From assembly GCA_026413225.1 (NCBI GenBank), contig CM048552.1:84421001-84485000 (forward strand): DNA of 64,000 nt, given 5' to 3'. Of the stretch, positions 39,001-53,200 are shown piece by piece. Each line of letters begins with the position of its first letter. The stretch's first letter is position 1. A program made the translations under genes and the position numbers. Below the pieces are notes generated by a model, which was given only the letters and a program-made list of their open reading frames with translations, made no database searches and had not been told where the DNA came from. This DNA is from Otis tarda. Lineage: Eukaryota > Chordata > Aves > Otidiformes > Otididae.

Positions 39001-40563
39001 TTGACATTTGCCACCAGCTGCACCTCGGCGCCCACTGAAAAAAAAAAGTGAAAAATCTCGAACGTCGGACGATTGATCCCACACCAAAAGTGCCAGCCAC
39101 TCAAGCTCTTGCTGCTTCTCACCGGCCATTGGCAGCGCATCTACAGCACCACAGACACTGGGGCTCCGGGCTTTCCCTGAGGAGCAGGGCTTCGACGTTT
39201 ACCACTAGCTTCACCTGGGCGCCCCCTGAAAAAAAACACCAGAGAATCACGAAGGTCGGACGATTGCTCCCACACCAAAAGTGCCAGCCACTCAAGCTCT
39301 TGCTGCTCCTCAGCGGCCATTGGCAGTGCATCTACAGCACCATAGACACTGGCGCTCTGGGCTTTCCCTGACGAACAGGGCTTCGACGTTTGCAACTAGC
39401 TGCACGTGGGCGCCCACTGAAAAAAACCCGTGAAAAATCACGAACGTCGGACGATTACTCCCAGTCCAAAAGTGCCAGTCACTCAAGCTCTTGCTGCTCC
39501 TCAGCGGACAATGGCAGCGCATCTACAGCACCGCAGACACTGGGGCTCCGGGCTTTCCCTGAGGAGCAGGGCTTCGACATTTGTCCCCAGCTGCACGTGG
39601 GCGCCCACTGAAAAAAAAACTTGTAAAATCACGAACGTTGGACGATTACACCCACACCAAAAGTGCCAGTCACTCAAGCTCTTGCTGCTCCTCAGCAGCC
39701 ATTGACAGTGCATCTACAGCACCACAGACATTGGGGCTCCGGGCTTTCCCTGAGGAGCAGGGCTTCGACATTTGCAACCAGCTGCACGTGGGTGCCCAAC
39801 GAAAGAAAACATGTAAAATCAGGAACGTCGGACGATTGCTCCCACACCAAAAGTGCCAGCCACTCAAGCTCTTGCTGCTCCTCAGCGGCCACTGACAGCG
39901 CATCTACAGCACCATAGACACTGGCGCTCTGGGCTTTCCCTGAAGAACAGGGCTTCGACGTTTGCAACCAGCTGCACGTGGGCGCCCACTGAAAAAAACC
40001 CGTGAAAAATCACGAACGTCGGACGATTACACCCACACCAAAAGTGCCAGCCACTCAAGCTCTTCCTGCTCCTCAGCGGCCATTGGCAGCGCATCTACAG
40101 CACCACAGACATTGGGGCTCCGGGCTTTCCCTGAGGAGCAGGGCTTTGACATTTGCAACCAGCTGCACGTGGGCGCCTAGGGAAAAAAAACCCCGAAAAA
40201 TCACGAACGTCGGACGATTGCTCCCACACCAAAAGTGCCAGCCACTCAAGCTCTTGCTGCTCCTCAGCGGCCATTGGCAGCGCATCTACAGCACCGCAGA
40301 CACTGGGGCTCCGGGCTTTCCCTGAGGAGCAGGGGTTCGACATTTGCCCCCAGCTGCACGTGGGTGCCCAATGAAAAAACCCATGTAAAATCACGAACGT
40401 CGGACGATTGCTCCCACACCAAAAGTGCCAGCCACTCAAGCTCTTGCTGCTCCTCAGCGGCCATTGGCAGCGCATCTACAGCACCACAGACATTGGGGCT
40501 CCGGGCTTTCCCTGAGGAGCAGGGCTTCGACATTTACCACTAGCTTCACCTGGGCGCCCCCTG

Positions 40564-40580
40564 AAAAAAAAAAAAAAAAA
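40564..40580. repeat. Expanded A17 homopolymer within a monomer
   Basis: The A-run after CCCCCTG is 17 bases here; most monomers have 6 to 9. The CCCCT that normally follows is absent, and the run passes straight into GAATCACGAAGG. The monomer belongs to the AAAAACACCTAAGAATC subtype seen near 28.77 and 31.62 kb, so the C-block was lost or replaced by A. Homopolymer miscalling is possible. Confidence 0.8.
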
Positions 40581-41700
40581 GAATCACGAAGGTCGGACGA
40601 TTGCTCCCACACCAAAAGTGCCAGCCACTCAAGCTCTTGCTGCTCCTCAGCGGCCACTTACAGCGCATCTACAGCACCATAGACACTGGCGCTCTGGGCT
40701 TTCCCTGACGAACAGGGCTTCGACGTTTGCAACCAGCTGCACGTGGGCGCCCACTGAAAAAAAAACGCGAAAAACCACGAACGTTGGACGATTGCTCCCA
40801 CACCAAAAGTGCCAGCCACTCAAGCTCTTGCTGCTCCTCAGCGGACATTGGCAGCGCATCTACAGCACCGCAGACACTGGGGCTCCGGGCTTTCCCTGAG
40901 GAGCAGGGCTTCGACATTTGCCCCCAGCTGCACCTGGGCGCCAACTGAAAATTAGCCCCGAAATATCACGAACGTTGGATGATTGCTCCCACACCAAAAG
41001 TGACAGCCACACAAGCTCTTGCTGCTCCTCAGCGGCCACTGGCAGCGCATCTACAGTACCACAGACATTGGGGCTCCGGGCTTTCCCTGAGGAGCAGGGC
41101 TTCGACATTTGCAACCAGCTTCACTTGGGTGCCCAATGAATAAAACCATGTAAAATCACGAACGTCGGACGATTGCTCCCACACCAAAAGTGCCAGCCAC
41201 TCAAGCTCTTGCTGCTCCTCAGCGGCCATTGGCAACGCATCTACAGCGCCACAGACACTGGGGCTCCGGTCTATCCCTGAGGAGCAGGGCTTTGACGTTT
41301 ACCACCAGCTGCACGTGGGCGCCCCATGAAAAAAAACCCCTAAGAATCACCAAGGTCGGACGATTGCTCCCACACCAAAAGTGCCAGCCACTCAAGCTCT
41401 TGCTGCTCCTCAGCGGCCATTGGCAGCTCATCTACAGCACCACAGACATTGGGGCTCCGGGCTTTCCCTGAGGAGCAGGCGTTCGACGTTTCCCACCAGC
41501 TGCACCTCGGCGCCCACTGAAAAAAAAAAGTGAAAAATCACGAACGTCGGACGATTGCACCCACACCAAAAGTGCCAGCCACTCAAGCTCTTGCTGCTCC
41601 TCACCGGCTATTGGCAGCACATCTACAGCACCACAGACATTGGGGCTCTGTGCTTTCCCTGACGAACAGGGCTTCGACGTTTGCAACCAGCTGCACGTGG

Positions 41701-44700
41701 GCGCCCACTGAAAAAAAACCGTGAAAAATCACGAACATCGGACGATTACTCCCAGTCCAAAAGTGCCAGTCACTCAAGCTCTTGCTGCTCCTCAGCAGCC
41801 ATTGACAATGCATCTACAGCACCATAGACACTGGCGCTCTGGGCTTTCCCTGAGGAGCAGGGCTTCGACATTTGCCCCCAGCTGCACGTGGGCGCCCACT
41901 GAAAAAAACCCGTGAAAAATCACGAACGTCGGACGATTACACCCACACCAAAAGTGCCAGCCACTCAAGCTCTTGCTGCTCCTCAGCGGACAATGGCAGC
42001 GCATCTACAGCACCGCAGACACTGGGGCTCCGGGCTTTCCCTGAGGAGCAGGGGTTCGACATTTGCCACCAGCTGCACGTGGGTGCCCAATGAAAAAAAG
42101 CATGTAAAATCACGAATGTCGGACGATTGCTCCCACACCAAAAGTGCCAGCCACTCAAGCTCTTGCTGCTCCTCAGTGGCCATTGGCAGCGCATCTACAG
42201 CACCACAGACAGTGGGGCTGTGGGCTTTCCCTGAGGAGCAATGCTTCGACGTTTGCCCGCAGCTGCACCTGGGCACCCTCTGAAGAAAAACCCCGAAAAA
42301 TCACGAACGTCGGACGATTGCTCCCACACCAAAAGTGCCAGCCACTCAAGCTCTTGCTGCTCCTCAGCGGCCATTGGCAGCGCATCTACAGGACCGCAGA
42401 CACTGGGGCTCTGGGCTTTCCCTGAGGAGCAGGGCTTCGACGTTTGCCCCCAGCTGCACGTGGGCGCCCACTGAAAAAAAACCCCGAAAAATAACGAACG
42501 TCGGACAATTGCTCCCACACCAAAAGTGCCAGCCACTCAAGCTCTTGCTGCTCCTCAGCGGCCATTGGCAGCGCATCTACAGCACCACAGACATTGGGGC
42601 TCCGGGCTTTCCCTGAGGAGCAGGGCTTCGACGTTTACCACTAGCTTCACCTGGGCGCCCCCTGAAAAAAAAAAATAATCACGAAGCTTGGACGATTGCT
42701 CCCACACCAAAAGTGACAGCCACTCAAGCTCTTGCTGCTCCTCACCGGCCATTGGCAGCGCATCTACAGCACCACAGACATTGGCGCTCTGGGCTTTCCC
42801 TGAGGAGCAGGGCTTAGACGTTTGTAAACAGCTGCACGTGGGCGCATACGGAAAAAAAACCCCGAAAAATCATGAACGTCGAACGATTGCTCCCACACCA
42901 AAAGTGCCAGCCACTCAAGCTCTTGCTGCTCCTCAGCGGCCATTGGCAGCGCATCTACAGCACCACAGACATTGGGACTCCGGGCTTTCCCTGAGGAGCA
43001 GGGCTTCGACATTTGCAACCAGCTGCACGTGGGCGCCCACTGAAAAAAAAACCCCCTAAAATCACGAACGTCGGAGGATTGCTCCCACACCAGATGTGCC
43101 AGCCACTCAAGCTCTTGCTGCTCCTCAGCGGCCATTGGCAGGGCATCTACAGCACCACAGACATTGGGGCTCCCGGCTTTCCCTCAGGAGCAGGGCTTCG
43201 ACATTTGCCCCCAGCTGCACGTGGGTGCCCAATGAAAAAAACCATGTAAAATCACGAACGTCGGACGATTGCTCCCACACCAAAAGTGCCAGCCACTCAA
43301 GCTCTTGCTGCTCCTCAGCGGCCATTGGCAGCGCATCTACAGCACCACAGACATTGGGGCTCCAGGCTTTCCCTGAGGAGCAATGCTTCGACGTTTTCCC
43401 CCAGCTGCACCTGGGCGCCCACTGAAAAAAAAACCCGAAAAATCACAAACGTCGGACGATTGCTCCCACACCAGAAGTGCCAGCCACTCAAGCTCTTGCT
43501 GCTCCTCAGCGGCCATTGGCAGCGCATCTACAGCACCATAGACACTGGGGCTCCGGGTTTTCCCTGAGGAGCAATGCTTCGACGTTTGCCCCCAGCTGCA
43601 CCTGGGCGCCCTCTGAAGAAAAACCCCGAAAAATCAGGAACGTCGGACGATTGCTCCCACACCAAAAGTGCCAGCCACTCAAGCTCTTGCTGCTCCTCAG
43701 CAGCCATTGGCAGCGCATCTACAGCACCACAGACACTGGGGCTCCAGCCTTTCCCTGAGGAGCAGGGCTTCGATATTTGCAACCAGCTGCACTTGGGCGC
43801 ATACGGAAAAAAAACCGCAAAAAACCACGAACGTCGGACGATTGCTCCCACACCAAAAGTGCCAGCCACTCAAGCTCTAGCTGCTCCTCAGCGGCCATTG
43901 GCAGCGCATCTACAGCACCACAGACACTGGGGCTCCGGGCTTGCCCTGAGGAGCAGGGCTTTGACATTTGCCACCAGCTGCACGTGGGCGCCCACTGAAA
44001 AAAAAAAGTTAAAAATCACGAACGTCGGACGATTGCTCCCACACCAAAAGTGCCAGCCACTCAAGCTCTTGCTGCTCCTCAGCGGCCATTGGCAGCGCAT
44101 CTACAGCACCACAGACACTGGGGCTCCGGGCTTTCCCTGAGGAGCAGGGCTTCGACATTTGCAACCAGCTGCACGTTGGCGCCAACTGAAAAAAAAACCC
44201 GAAAAATCACGAACGTCGGACAATTGCTCCCACACCAAAAGTGCCAGCCACTCAAGCTCTTGCTGCTCCTCAGCGGACACTGGCAGCGCATCTACAGCAC
44301 CACAGACATTGGGGCTCCGGGCTTTCCCTGAGGGGCAGGGCTTGGACGTTTACCACCAGCTGCACGTGGGCGCCCACTTGAAAAAAAACCCCGAAAAATC
44401 AGGAACGTCGGACGATTACACCCACACCAAAAGTGCCAGCCACTCAAGCTCTTGCTGCTCCTCAGCGGCCATTGGCAGCGCATCTACACCACCACAGACA
44501 TTGGGGCTCCAGGCTTTCCCTGAGCAGCAGGGGTTTGACATTTGCCACCAGCTGCACGTGGGCGCCCACTGAAAAAAAAAACCCCTTAAATCACAAACGT
44601 CGGACGATTGCTCCCACACCAGAAGTGCCAGCCACTCAAGCTCTTGCTGCTCCTCAGCGGCCATTGGCAGCGCATCTACAGCACCACAGACACTGGGGCT

Positions 44701-46970
44701 CCGGGCTTTCCCTGACGAACAAGGCTTCGACGTTTACCACCAGCTGCACGTGGGCGCCCACTGAGAAAAAACACCGAAAAATCAGGAACGTCGGACGATT
44801 GCTCCCACACCACAAGTGCCAGCCACTCAAGCTCTTGCTGCTCCTCAGCGGCCACTAACAGCGCATCTACAGCACCACAGGCATTGGGGCTCCGGGCTTT
44901 CCCTGAGGAGCAGGGCTTCGAAGTTTTCCCCCAGCTGCACGTGGGCGCCCACTGAAAAAAACCCGTGAAAAATCATGAACGTCGGACGATTGCTCCCACA
45001 CCAAAAGTGCCAGCCACTCAAGCTCTTGCTGCTCCTCAGCGGCCATTGGCAGCGCATCTACAGCACCGCAGACACTGGGGCTCTGGGCTGTCCCGGAGGA
45101 GCAGGGCTTTTACGTTTGCCCCCAGCTGCACCTGGGCGCCAACTGAAAAATAGCCCCAAAATATCACGAACGTTAGACGATTGCTCCCACACCAAAAGTG
45201 CCAGCCACTCAAGCTCTTGCTGCTCCTCAGCGGACATTGGCAGCGCATCTACAGCACCACAGACACTGGGGCTCCGGGCTTTCCCTGAGGAGCAAGGCTT
45301 CGATGTTTGCCACCAGCTGCACGTGGGCGCCCACTGAAAAAAAACCCTGAAAAATAACAAACGTCGGACGATTGCTCCCACACCAAAAGTGCCAGCCACT
45401 CAAGCTCTTGCTGCTCCTCAGCGGCCATTGGCAGCGCATCTACAGCACCACAGACATTGGGGCTCCAGGCTTTCCCTGAGGAGCAGGGCTTTGACATTTG
45501 CCACCAGCTGCACCTGGGCGCCCACTAAAAAAAAAAACGCCTTAAATCACAAACGTCGGACGATTGCTCCCACACCAAAAGTGCCAGCCACTCAAGCTCT
45601 TGCTGCTCCTCAGCGGCCACTGGCAGCGCATCTACAGCACCACAGACATTGGGGCTCCGGGCTTTCCCTGACGATCAAGGCTTCGACGTTTACCACCAAC
45701 TGCACGTAGGCGCCTACGGAAAAAAAAACCCGAAAAATCAGGAATGTCGGACGATTGCTCCCACACCAAAAGTGCCAGCCACTCAAGCTCTTGCTGCTCC
45801 TCAGCAGCCATTGGCAGCGCATCTACAGCACCATAGACACTGGTGCTCTGGGCTTTCCCTGAGGAGCAGGGCTTCGACGTTTGCAACCAGCTGCACCTGG
45901 GCACCCACTGAAAAAAAACGCGAAAAACCACGAACGTCGGACGATTGCTCCCACACCAAAAGTGCCAGCCACTCAAGCTCTTGCTGCTCCTCAGCGGCCA
46001 TTGGCAGCGCATCTACAGCACCACAGACACTGGGGCTCCGGGCTTTCCCTGAGGAGCAGGGCTTCGACATTTGCAACCATCTGCACGTGGGCGCTCACTG
46101 AAAAAAAAAAAAAGTGAAAAATCACGAACGTCGGACGATTGCTCCCACACCAAAAGTGCCAGCCACTCAAGCTCTTGCTGCTTCTCAGCGGCCATTGGCA
46201 GCGCATCTACAGCACCACAGACACTGGGGCTCCGGGCTTTCCCTGAGGAGCAGGGCTTCGACATTTGCAACCAGCTGCACGTGGGCGCCCACTGAAAAAA
46301 AAACCCCCTAAAATCACGAACGTCGGACGATTGCTCCCACACCAGATGTGCCAGCCACTCAAGCTCTTGCTGCTCCTCAGCGGCCATTGGCAGCGCATCT
46401 ACAGCACCACAGACACTGGGGCTCCCGGCTTTCCCTGAGGAGCCGGGCTTCGACATTTGCCACCAGCTGCACGTGGGTGCCCAGTGAAAAAAACCATGTA
46501 AAATCACGAACGACGGACGATTGCTCCCACACCAGAAGTGCCAGCCACTCAAGCTCTTGCTGCTCCTCAGCGGCCATTGGCAGCGCATCTACAGCACCAC
46601 AGACTTTGGGGCTCTGGGCTTTCCCTGAGGAGCAATGCTTTGAAGTTTGCCCCCAGCTGCACGTGGGCGCCCACTGAAAAAAAAACCCGAAAAATCACGA
46701 ACGTCGGACGATTGCTCCCACACCAAAAGTGCCAGCCACTCAAGCTCTTGCTGCTCCTCAGCGGCCATTGGCAGCGCATCTACAGCACCACAGACATTGG
46801 GGCTCCGGGCTTTCCCTGAGGAGCAGGGCTTCGACGATTGCCACCAGCTGCACGTGGGCGCCCACTGAAAAAAAAACCCGAAAAATCAGGAACGTTGGAC
46901 GATTGCTCCCACACCAAAAGTGCCAGCCACTCAAGCTCTTGCTGCTCCTCAGCGGCCATTGACAGTGCAT
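41701..46970. repeat. Satellite region G: mixed monomers, weak HOR order
   Basis: About 28 monomers of many subtypes. Individual monomers recur downstream; for example the ACCAGATGTGCCAGCC monomer appears at about 43,090, 46,343 and 57,790, and the CCACTAAAAAAAAAAACGCC type at 45.53 kb returns at 48.78, 52.21 and 56.79 kb. I see no unit repeated in tandem inside this stretch. It reads as the parental mix from which block H was drawn; that is inference. Confidence 0.75.
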
Positions 46971-49900
46971 CTACAGCACCATAGACACTGGGGCTCCGGG
47001 CTTTCCCTGAGGAGCAGGGCTTCGACATTTGCAACCAGCTGCACCTGGGCACCCACTGAAAAAAAAACCACGAAAAAGCACGAATGTCGGACGATTGCTC
47101 CCACACCAAAAGTGCCAGCCACTCAAGCTCTTGCTGCCCTTCAGTGGCCATTGGCAGCGCATCTACAGCACCACAGACACTGGGACTCCGGGATTTCCCT
47201 GAGGAGCAGGCTTAGAAGTTTGCCCCCAGCTGAACCTGGGCGCCAATTGAAAAATAGCACCGAAATATCACTAACGTTGGACGATTGCTCCCACACCAAA
47301 AGTGCCAGCCACTCAAGCTCTTGCTGCTCCTCAGCGGCCATTGGCAGCGCATCTACAGCACCACAGACATTGGGGCTGCGGGCTTTCCCTGAGGAGCAAT
47401 GCTTCGACGTTTGCCCCCAGCTGAACGTGGGTGCCCACTGAAAAAAACCCCTAAGAATCAGGAACATCGGACGATTGCTCCCACACCAAATGTGCCAGCC
47501 ACTCAAGCTCTTGCTGCTCCTCAGTGGCCATTGGCAGCGCATCTACAGCACTACAGAAATTGGGGCTCCGGGCTTTCCCTGAGGAGCAATGCTTCGACGT
47601 TTGCAACCAGCTGCTCGTGGGCGCCCTCTGAAGAAAAACCCCGAAAAATCACGAACGTCGGACGATTGCTCCCACACCGAAACTGCCAGCCACTCAAGCT
47701 CTTGCTGCTCCTCAGCGGCCATTGGCAGCGCATCTACAGCACCACAGACACTGGGACTCCGGGATTTCCCTGAGGAGCAGGGCTTTGAAGTTTGCCCCCA
47801 GCTGAACCTGGGCGACAATTTAAAATAGCCCCGAAATATCACGAACGTTGGACGATTGCTCCCACACCAAAAGTGCCAGCCACTCAAGCTCTTGCTGCTC
47901 CTCAGCGACCATTGGCAGCGCATCTACAGCACCATAGACACTGGGGCTCCGGGCTTTCCCTGAGGAGCAGGGCTTCGACATTTGCAGCCAGCTGCACGTG
48001 GGCGCCCACTGAAAAAAAACCCCTAAGAATCAGGAACATCAGACGATTGCTCCCACACCAAAAGTGCCAGCCACTCAAGCTCTTGCTGCTCCTCACCGGC
48101 CATTGGCAGCGCATCTACAGCACCACAGACATTGGGGCTGCGGGCTTTCCCTGAGCAGCAATGCTTCGACGTTTGCCCCCAGCTGCACGTGGGTGCCCAA
48201 TGAAAAAATAAACATATAAAATCACGAACATCGGACGATTGCTCCCACACCAAAAGTGCCAGCCACTCAAGCTCTTGCTGCTCTTCAGCGGCCATTGGCA
48301 GCGCATCCACAGCACCACAGACACTGGGACTCCGGGATATCCCTGAGGAGCAGGGCTTTGACATTTGCCCCCAGCTGAACCTGGGCGCCAATTGAAAAAT
48401 AGCCCCGAAATATCACGAACGTCGGACGGATTGCTCCCACACCAAAAGTGCCAGCAACTCAAGCTCTTGCTGCTCCTCAGCGGCCATTGGCAGCGCATCT
48501 ACAGCACCACAGATATTGGGGCTGCGGGCTTTCCCTGAGGAGCAGGGCTTCGACGTTTTCCCACAGCTACACGTGGGTGCCCACTGAAAAAAAAACCCGA
48601 AAAATCACGAACATCGGACGATTGCTCCCACACCAAAAGTGCCAGCCACTCAAGCTCTTGCTGCTCCTCAGCGGCCATTGGCAGCGCATCTACAGCACCA
48701 CAGACATTGGGGCTCCAGGCTTTCCCTGAGGAGCAGGGCTTTGACATTTGCCACCAGCTGCACCTGGGCGCCCACTAAAAAAAAAACGCCTTAAATCACA
48801 AACGTCGGACGATTGCTCCCACACCAAAAGTGCCAGCCACTCAAGCTCTTGCTGCTCCTCAGCGGCCACTGGCAGCGCATCTACAGCACCACAGACATTG
48901 GGGCTCCGGGCTTTCCCTGACGATCAAGGCTTCGACGTTTACCACCAGCTGCACGTGGGCGCCTACGGAAAAAAAACCCCGAAAAATCAGGAACGTCGGA
49001 CGATTGCTCCCACACCACAAGTGCCAGCCACTCAAGCTCTTGCTGCTCCTCAGCGGCCACTAACAGCGCATCTACAGCACCACAGACATTGGGGCTCCGG
49101 GCTTTCCCTGAGGAGCAGGGCTTCGACATTTGCCTCCAGCTGCACGTGGGTGCCCAGTGAAAAAAACCATGTAAAATCACGAACGACGGACGATTGCTCC
49201 CACACCAAAAGTGCCAGCCACTCAAGCTCTTGCTGCTCCTCAGCGGCCATTGGCAGCGCATCTACAGCACCACAGACATTGGGGCTGCGGGCTTTCCCTG
49301 AGGAGCAATGCTTTGAAGTTTGCCCCCAGCTGCACGTGGGAGCCCACTGAAAAAAAAACCCGAAAAATCACGAACGTCGGACGATTGCTCCCACACCAAA
49401 AGTGCCAGCCACTCAAGCTCTTGCTGCTCCTCAGCGGCCATTGGCAGCGCATCTACAGCACCACAGACATTGGGGCTCCGGGCTTTCCCTGAGGAGCAGG
49501 GCTTCGACGTTTGCCACCAGCAGCACGTGGGCGCCCTCTGAAGAAAAACCCCGAAAAATCAGGAACGTTGGACGATTGCTCCCACACCAAAAGTGCCAGC
49601 CACTCAAGCTCTTGCTGCTCCTCAGCAGCCACTTACAGCGCATCTACAGTACCATAGACACTGGTGCTCTGGGCTTTCCCTGACGAACAGGGCTTCGACG
49701 TTTGCAACCAGCTGCACCTGGGCACCCACTGAAAAAAAAACGCGAAAAACCACGAACATTGGACGATTGCTCCCACACCAAAAGTGCCAGCCACTCAAGC
49801 TCTTGCTGCTCCTCAGCGGCCATTGGCAGCGCATCTACAGCACCACAGACATTGGGGCTCCGGGCTTTCCCTGAGGAGCAGGCGTTCGACGATTCCCACC

Positions 49901-50216
49901 AGCTGCACGTGGGCACCCACTGAAAAAAAAACATGTACAATCATGAACGTCGGACGATTACACCCACACCAAAAGTGCCAGTCACTCAAGCTCTTGCTGC
50001 TCCTCAGCGGCCATTGACAGTGCATCTACAGCACCACAGACACTGGGGCTCCGGGCTTTCCCTGAGGAGCAGGGCTTTGACATTTGCCACCAGCTGCACC
50101 TGGGCGCCCACTGAAAAATAAACCCGAAAAATCACGAACGTCGGACGATTGCTCCCACACCAAAAGTGCCAGCCACTCAAGCTCTTGCTGCTTCTCAGCG
50201 GCCATTGGCAGCGCAT
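46971..50216. repeat. HOR block H, copy 1 (17 monomers, 3,246 bp)
   Basis: Copy 1 begins with the monomer carrying CTTGCTGCCCTTCAGTGGCC. It includes GCTTAGAAGTTTGCC, the AAAAAATAAACATATAAAATC monomer and the CCACTAAAAAAAAAACGCC monomer. It has the same order as copy 2 but lacks one monomer. The offset changes from 3,246 to 3,438 bp near 47.65-47.69 kb, where GAAGAAAAACCCCG is joined to the monomer with CACACCGAAACTGCC. Confidence 0.85.
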
Positions 50217-53200
50217 CTACAGCACCGCAGACACTGGGGCTCCGGGCTTTCCCTGAGGAGCAGGGCTTCGACATTTGCAACCAGCTGCACGTGGGCGCCA
50301 ACTGAAAAAAAAACCACGAAAAAGCACGAACGTCGGACGATTGCTCCCACACCAAAAGTGCCAGCCACTCAAGCTCTTGCTGCCCTTCAGTGGCCATTGG
50401 CAGCGCATCTACAGCACCACAGACACTGGGACTCCGGGATTTCCCTGAGGAGCAGGCTTAGAAGTTTGCCCCCAGCTGAACCTGGGCGCCAATTGAAAAA
50501 TAGCACCGAAATATCACTAACGTTGGACGATTGCTCCCACACCAAAAGTGCCAGCCACTCAAGCTCTTGCTGCTCCTCAGCGGCCATTGGCAGCGCATCT
50601 ACAGCACCACAGACATTGGGGCTGCGGGCTTTCCCTGAGGAGCAATGCTTCGACGTTTGCCCCCAGCTGAACGTGGGTGCCCACTGAAAAAAACCCCTAA
50701 GAATCAGGAACATCGGACGATTGCTCCCACACCAAAAGTGCCAGCCACTCAAGCTCTTGCTGCTCCTCAGTGGCCATTGGCAGCGCATCTACAGCACTAC
50801 AGAAATTGGGGCTCCGGGCTTTCCCTGAGGAGCAATGCTTCGACGTTTGCAACCAGCTGCTCGTGGGCGCCCTCTGAAGAAAAAACCCCGAAAAATCACG
50901 AACGTCGGACGATTGCTCCCACACCAAAAGTGCCAGCCACTCAAGCTCTTGCTGCTCCTCAGCGACCATTGGCAGCGCATCTACAGCACCACAGACACTG
51001 GGGCTCCGGGCTTTCCCTGAGGAGCAGGGCTTCGACATTTGCAGCCAGCTGCACCTGGGCGCGCACTGAAAAAAAACCCCTTAAAATCACGAACGTCGGA
51101 CGATTGCTCCCACACCGAAACTGCCAGCCACTCAAGCTCTTGCTGCTCCTCAGCGGCCATTGGCAGCGCATCTACAGCACCACAGACACTGGGACTCCAG
51201 GATTTCCCTGAGGAGCAGGGCTTTGAAGTTTGCCCCCAGCTGAACCTGGGCGACAATTTAAAATAGCCCCGAAATATCACGAACGTTGGACGATTGCTCC
51301 CACACCAAAAGTGCCAGCCACTCAAGCTCTTGCTGCTCCTCAGCGACCATTGGCAGCGCATCTACAGCACCACAGACACTGGGGCTCCGGGCTTTCCCTG
51401 AGGAGCAGGGCTTCGACATTTGCAGCCAGCTGCACGTGGGCGCCCACTGAAAAAAAACCCCTAAGAATCAGGAACATCAGACGATTGCTCCCACACCAAA
51501 AGTGCCAGCCACTCAAGCTCTTGCTGCTCCTCACCGGCCATTGGCAGCGCATCTACAGCACCACAGACATTGGGGCTGCGGGCTTTCCCTGAGCAGCAAT
51601 GCTTTCGACGTTTGCCCCCAGCTGCACGTGGGTGCCCAATGAAAAAATAAACATATAAAATCACGAACATCGGACGATTGCTCCCACACCAAAAGTGCCA
51701 GCCACTCAAGCTCTTGCTGCTCTTCAGCGGCCATTGGCAGCGCATCCACAGCACCACAGACACTGGGACTCCGGGATATCCCTGAGGAGCAGGGCTTTGA
51801 CATTTGCCCCCAGCTGAACCTGGGCGCCAATTGAAAAATAGCCCCGAAATATCACGAACGTCGGACGATTGCTCCCACACCAAAAGTGCCAGCAACTCAA
51901 GCTCTTGCTGCTCCTCAGCGGCCATTGGCAGCGCATCTACAGCACCACAGATATTGGGGCTGCGGGCTTTCCCTGAGGAGCAGGGCTTCGACGTTTTCCC
52001 ACAGCTACACGTGGGTGCCCACTGAAAAAAAAACCCGAAAAATCACGAACATCGGACGATTGCTCCCACACCAAAAGTGCCAGCCACTCAAGCTCTTGCT
52101 GCTCCTCAGCGGCCATTGGCAGCGCATCTACAGCACCACAGACATTGGGGCTCCAGGCTTTCCCTGAGGAGCAGGGCTTTGACATTTGCCACCAGCTGCA
52201 CCTGGGCGCCCACTAAAAAAAAACGCCTTAAATCACAAACGTCGGACGATTGCTCCCACACCAAAAGTGCCAGCCACTCAAGCTCTTGCTGCTCCTCAGC
52301 GGCCACTGGCAGCGCATCTACAGCACCACAGACATTTGGGCTCCGGGCTTTCCCTGACGATCAAGGCTTCGACGTTTACCACCAGCTGCACGTGGGCGCC
52401 TACGGAAAAAAAAACCCCGAAAAATCAGGAACGTCGGACGATTGCTCCCACACCACAAGTGCCAGCCACTCAAGCTCTTGCTGCTCCTCAGCGGCCACTA
52501 ACAGCGCATCTACAGCACCACAGACATTGGGGCTCCGGGCTTTCCCTGAGGAGCAGGGCTTCGACATTTGCCTCCAGCTGCACGTGGGTGCCCAGTGAAA
52601 AAACCATGTAAAATCACGAACGACGGACGATTGCTCCCACACCAAAAGTGCCAGCCACTCAAGCTCTTGCTGCTCCTCAGCGGCCATTGGCAGCGCATCT
52701 ACAGCACCACAGACATTGGGGCTGCGGGCTTTCCCTGAGGAGCAATGCTTTGAAGTTTGCCCCCAGCTGCACGTGGGAGCCCACTGAAAAAAAAACCCGA
52801 AAAATCACGAACGTCGGACGATTGCTCCCACACCAAAAGTGCCAGCCACTCAAGCTCTTGCTGCTCCTCAGCGGCCATTGGCAGCGCATCTACAGCACCA
52901 CAGACATTGGGGCTCCGGGCTTTCCCTGAGGAGCAGGGCTTCGACGTTTGCCACCAGCAGCACGTGGGCGCCCTCTGAAGAAAAACCCCGAAAAATCAGG
53001 AACGTTGGACGATTGCTCCCACACCAAAAGTGCCAGCCACTCAAGCTCTTGCTGCTCCTCAGCAGCCACTTACAGCGCATCTACAGCACCATAGACACTG
53101 GTGCTCTGGGCTTTCCCTGACGAACAGGGCTTCGACGTTTGCAACCAGCTGCACCTGGGCACCCACTGAAAAAAAAACGCGAAAAACCACGAACATTGGA

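Larger units (their letters stand above)
28063..41700. repeat. Satellite region F: overlapping long-range duplications
   Basis: No short unit dominates; long monomer series recur at large offsets. About 29,230-30,290 matches 35,130-36,190 (+5,900 bp). About 31,700-32,480 matches 39,310-40,095 (+7,617 bp). About 32,570-33,520 matches 36,940-37,890 (+4,371 bp), and 33,815-34,600 matches 37,995-38,780 (+4,180 bp, one monomer fewer). About 28,085-28,300 matches 34,175 (+6,090 bp) and 38,355. Common subtype marks are AAAACCATGTAAAATC and GATTACACCCACACC. Everything is satellite. Confidence 0.8.
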
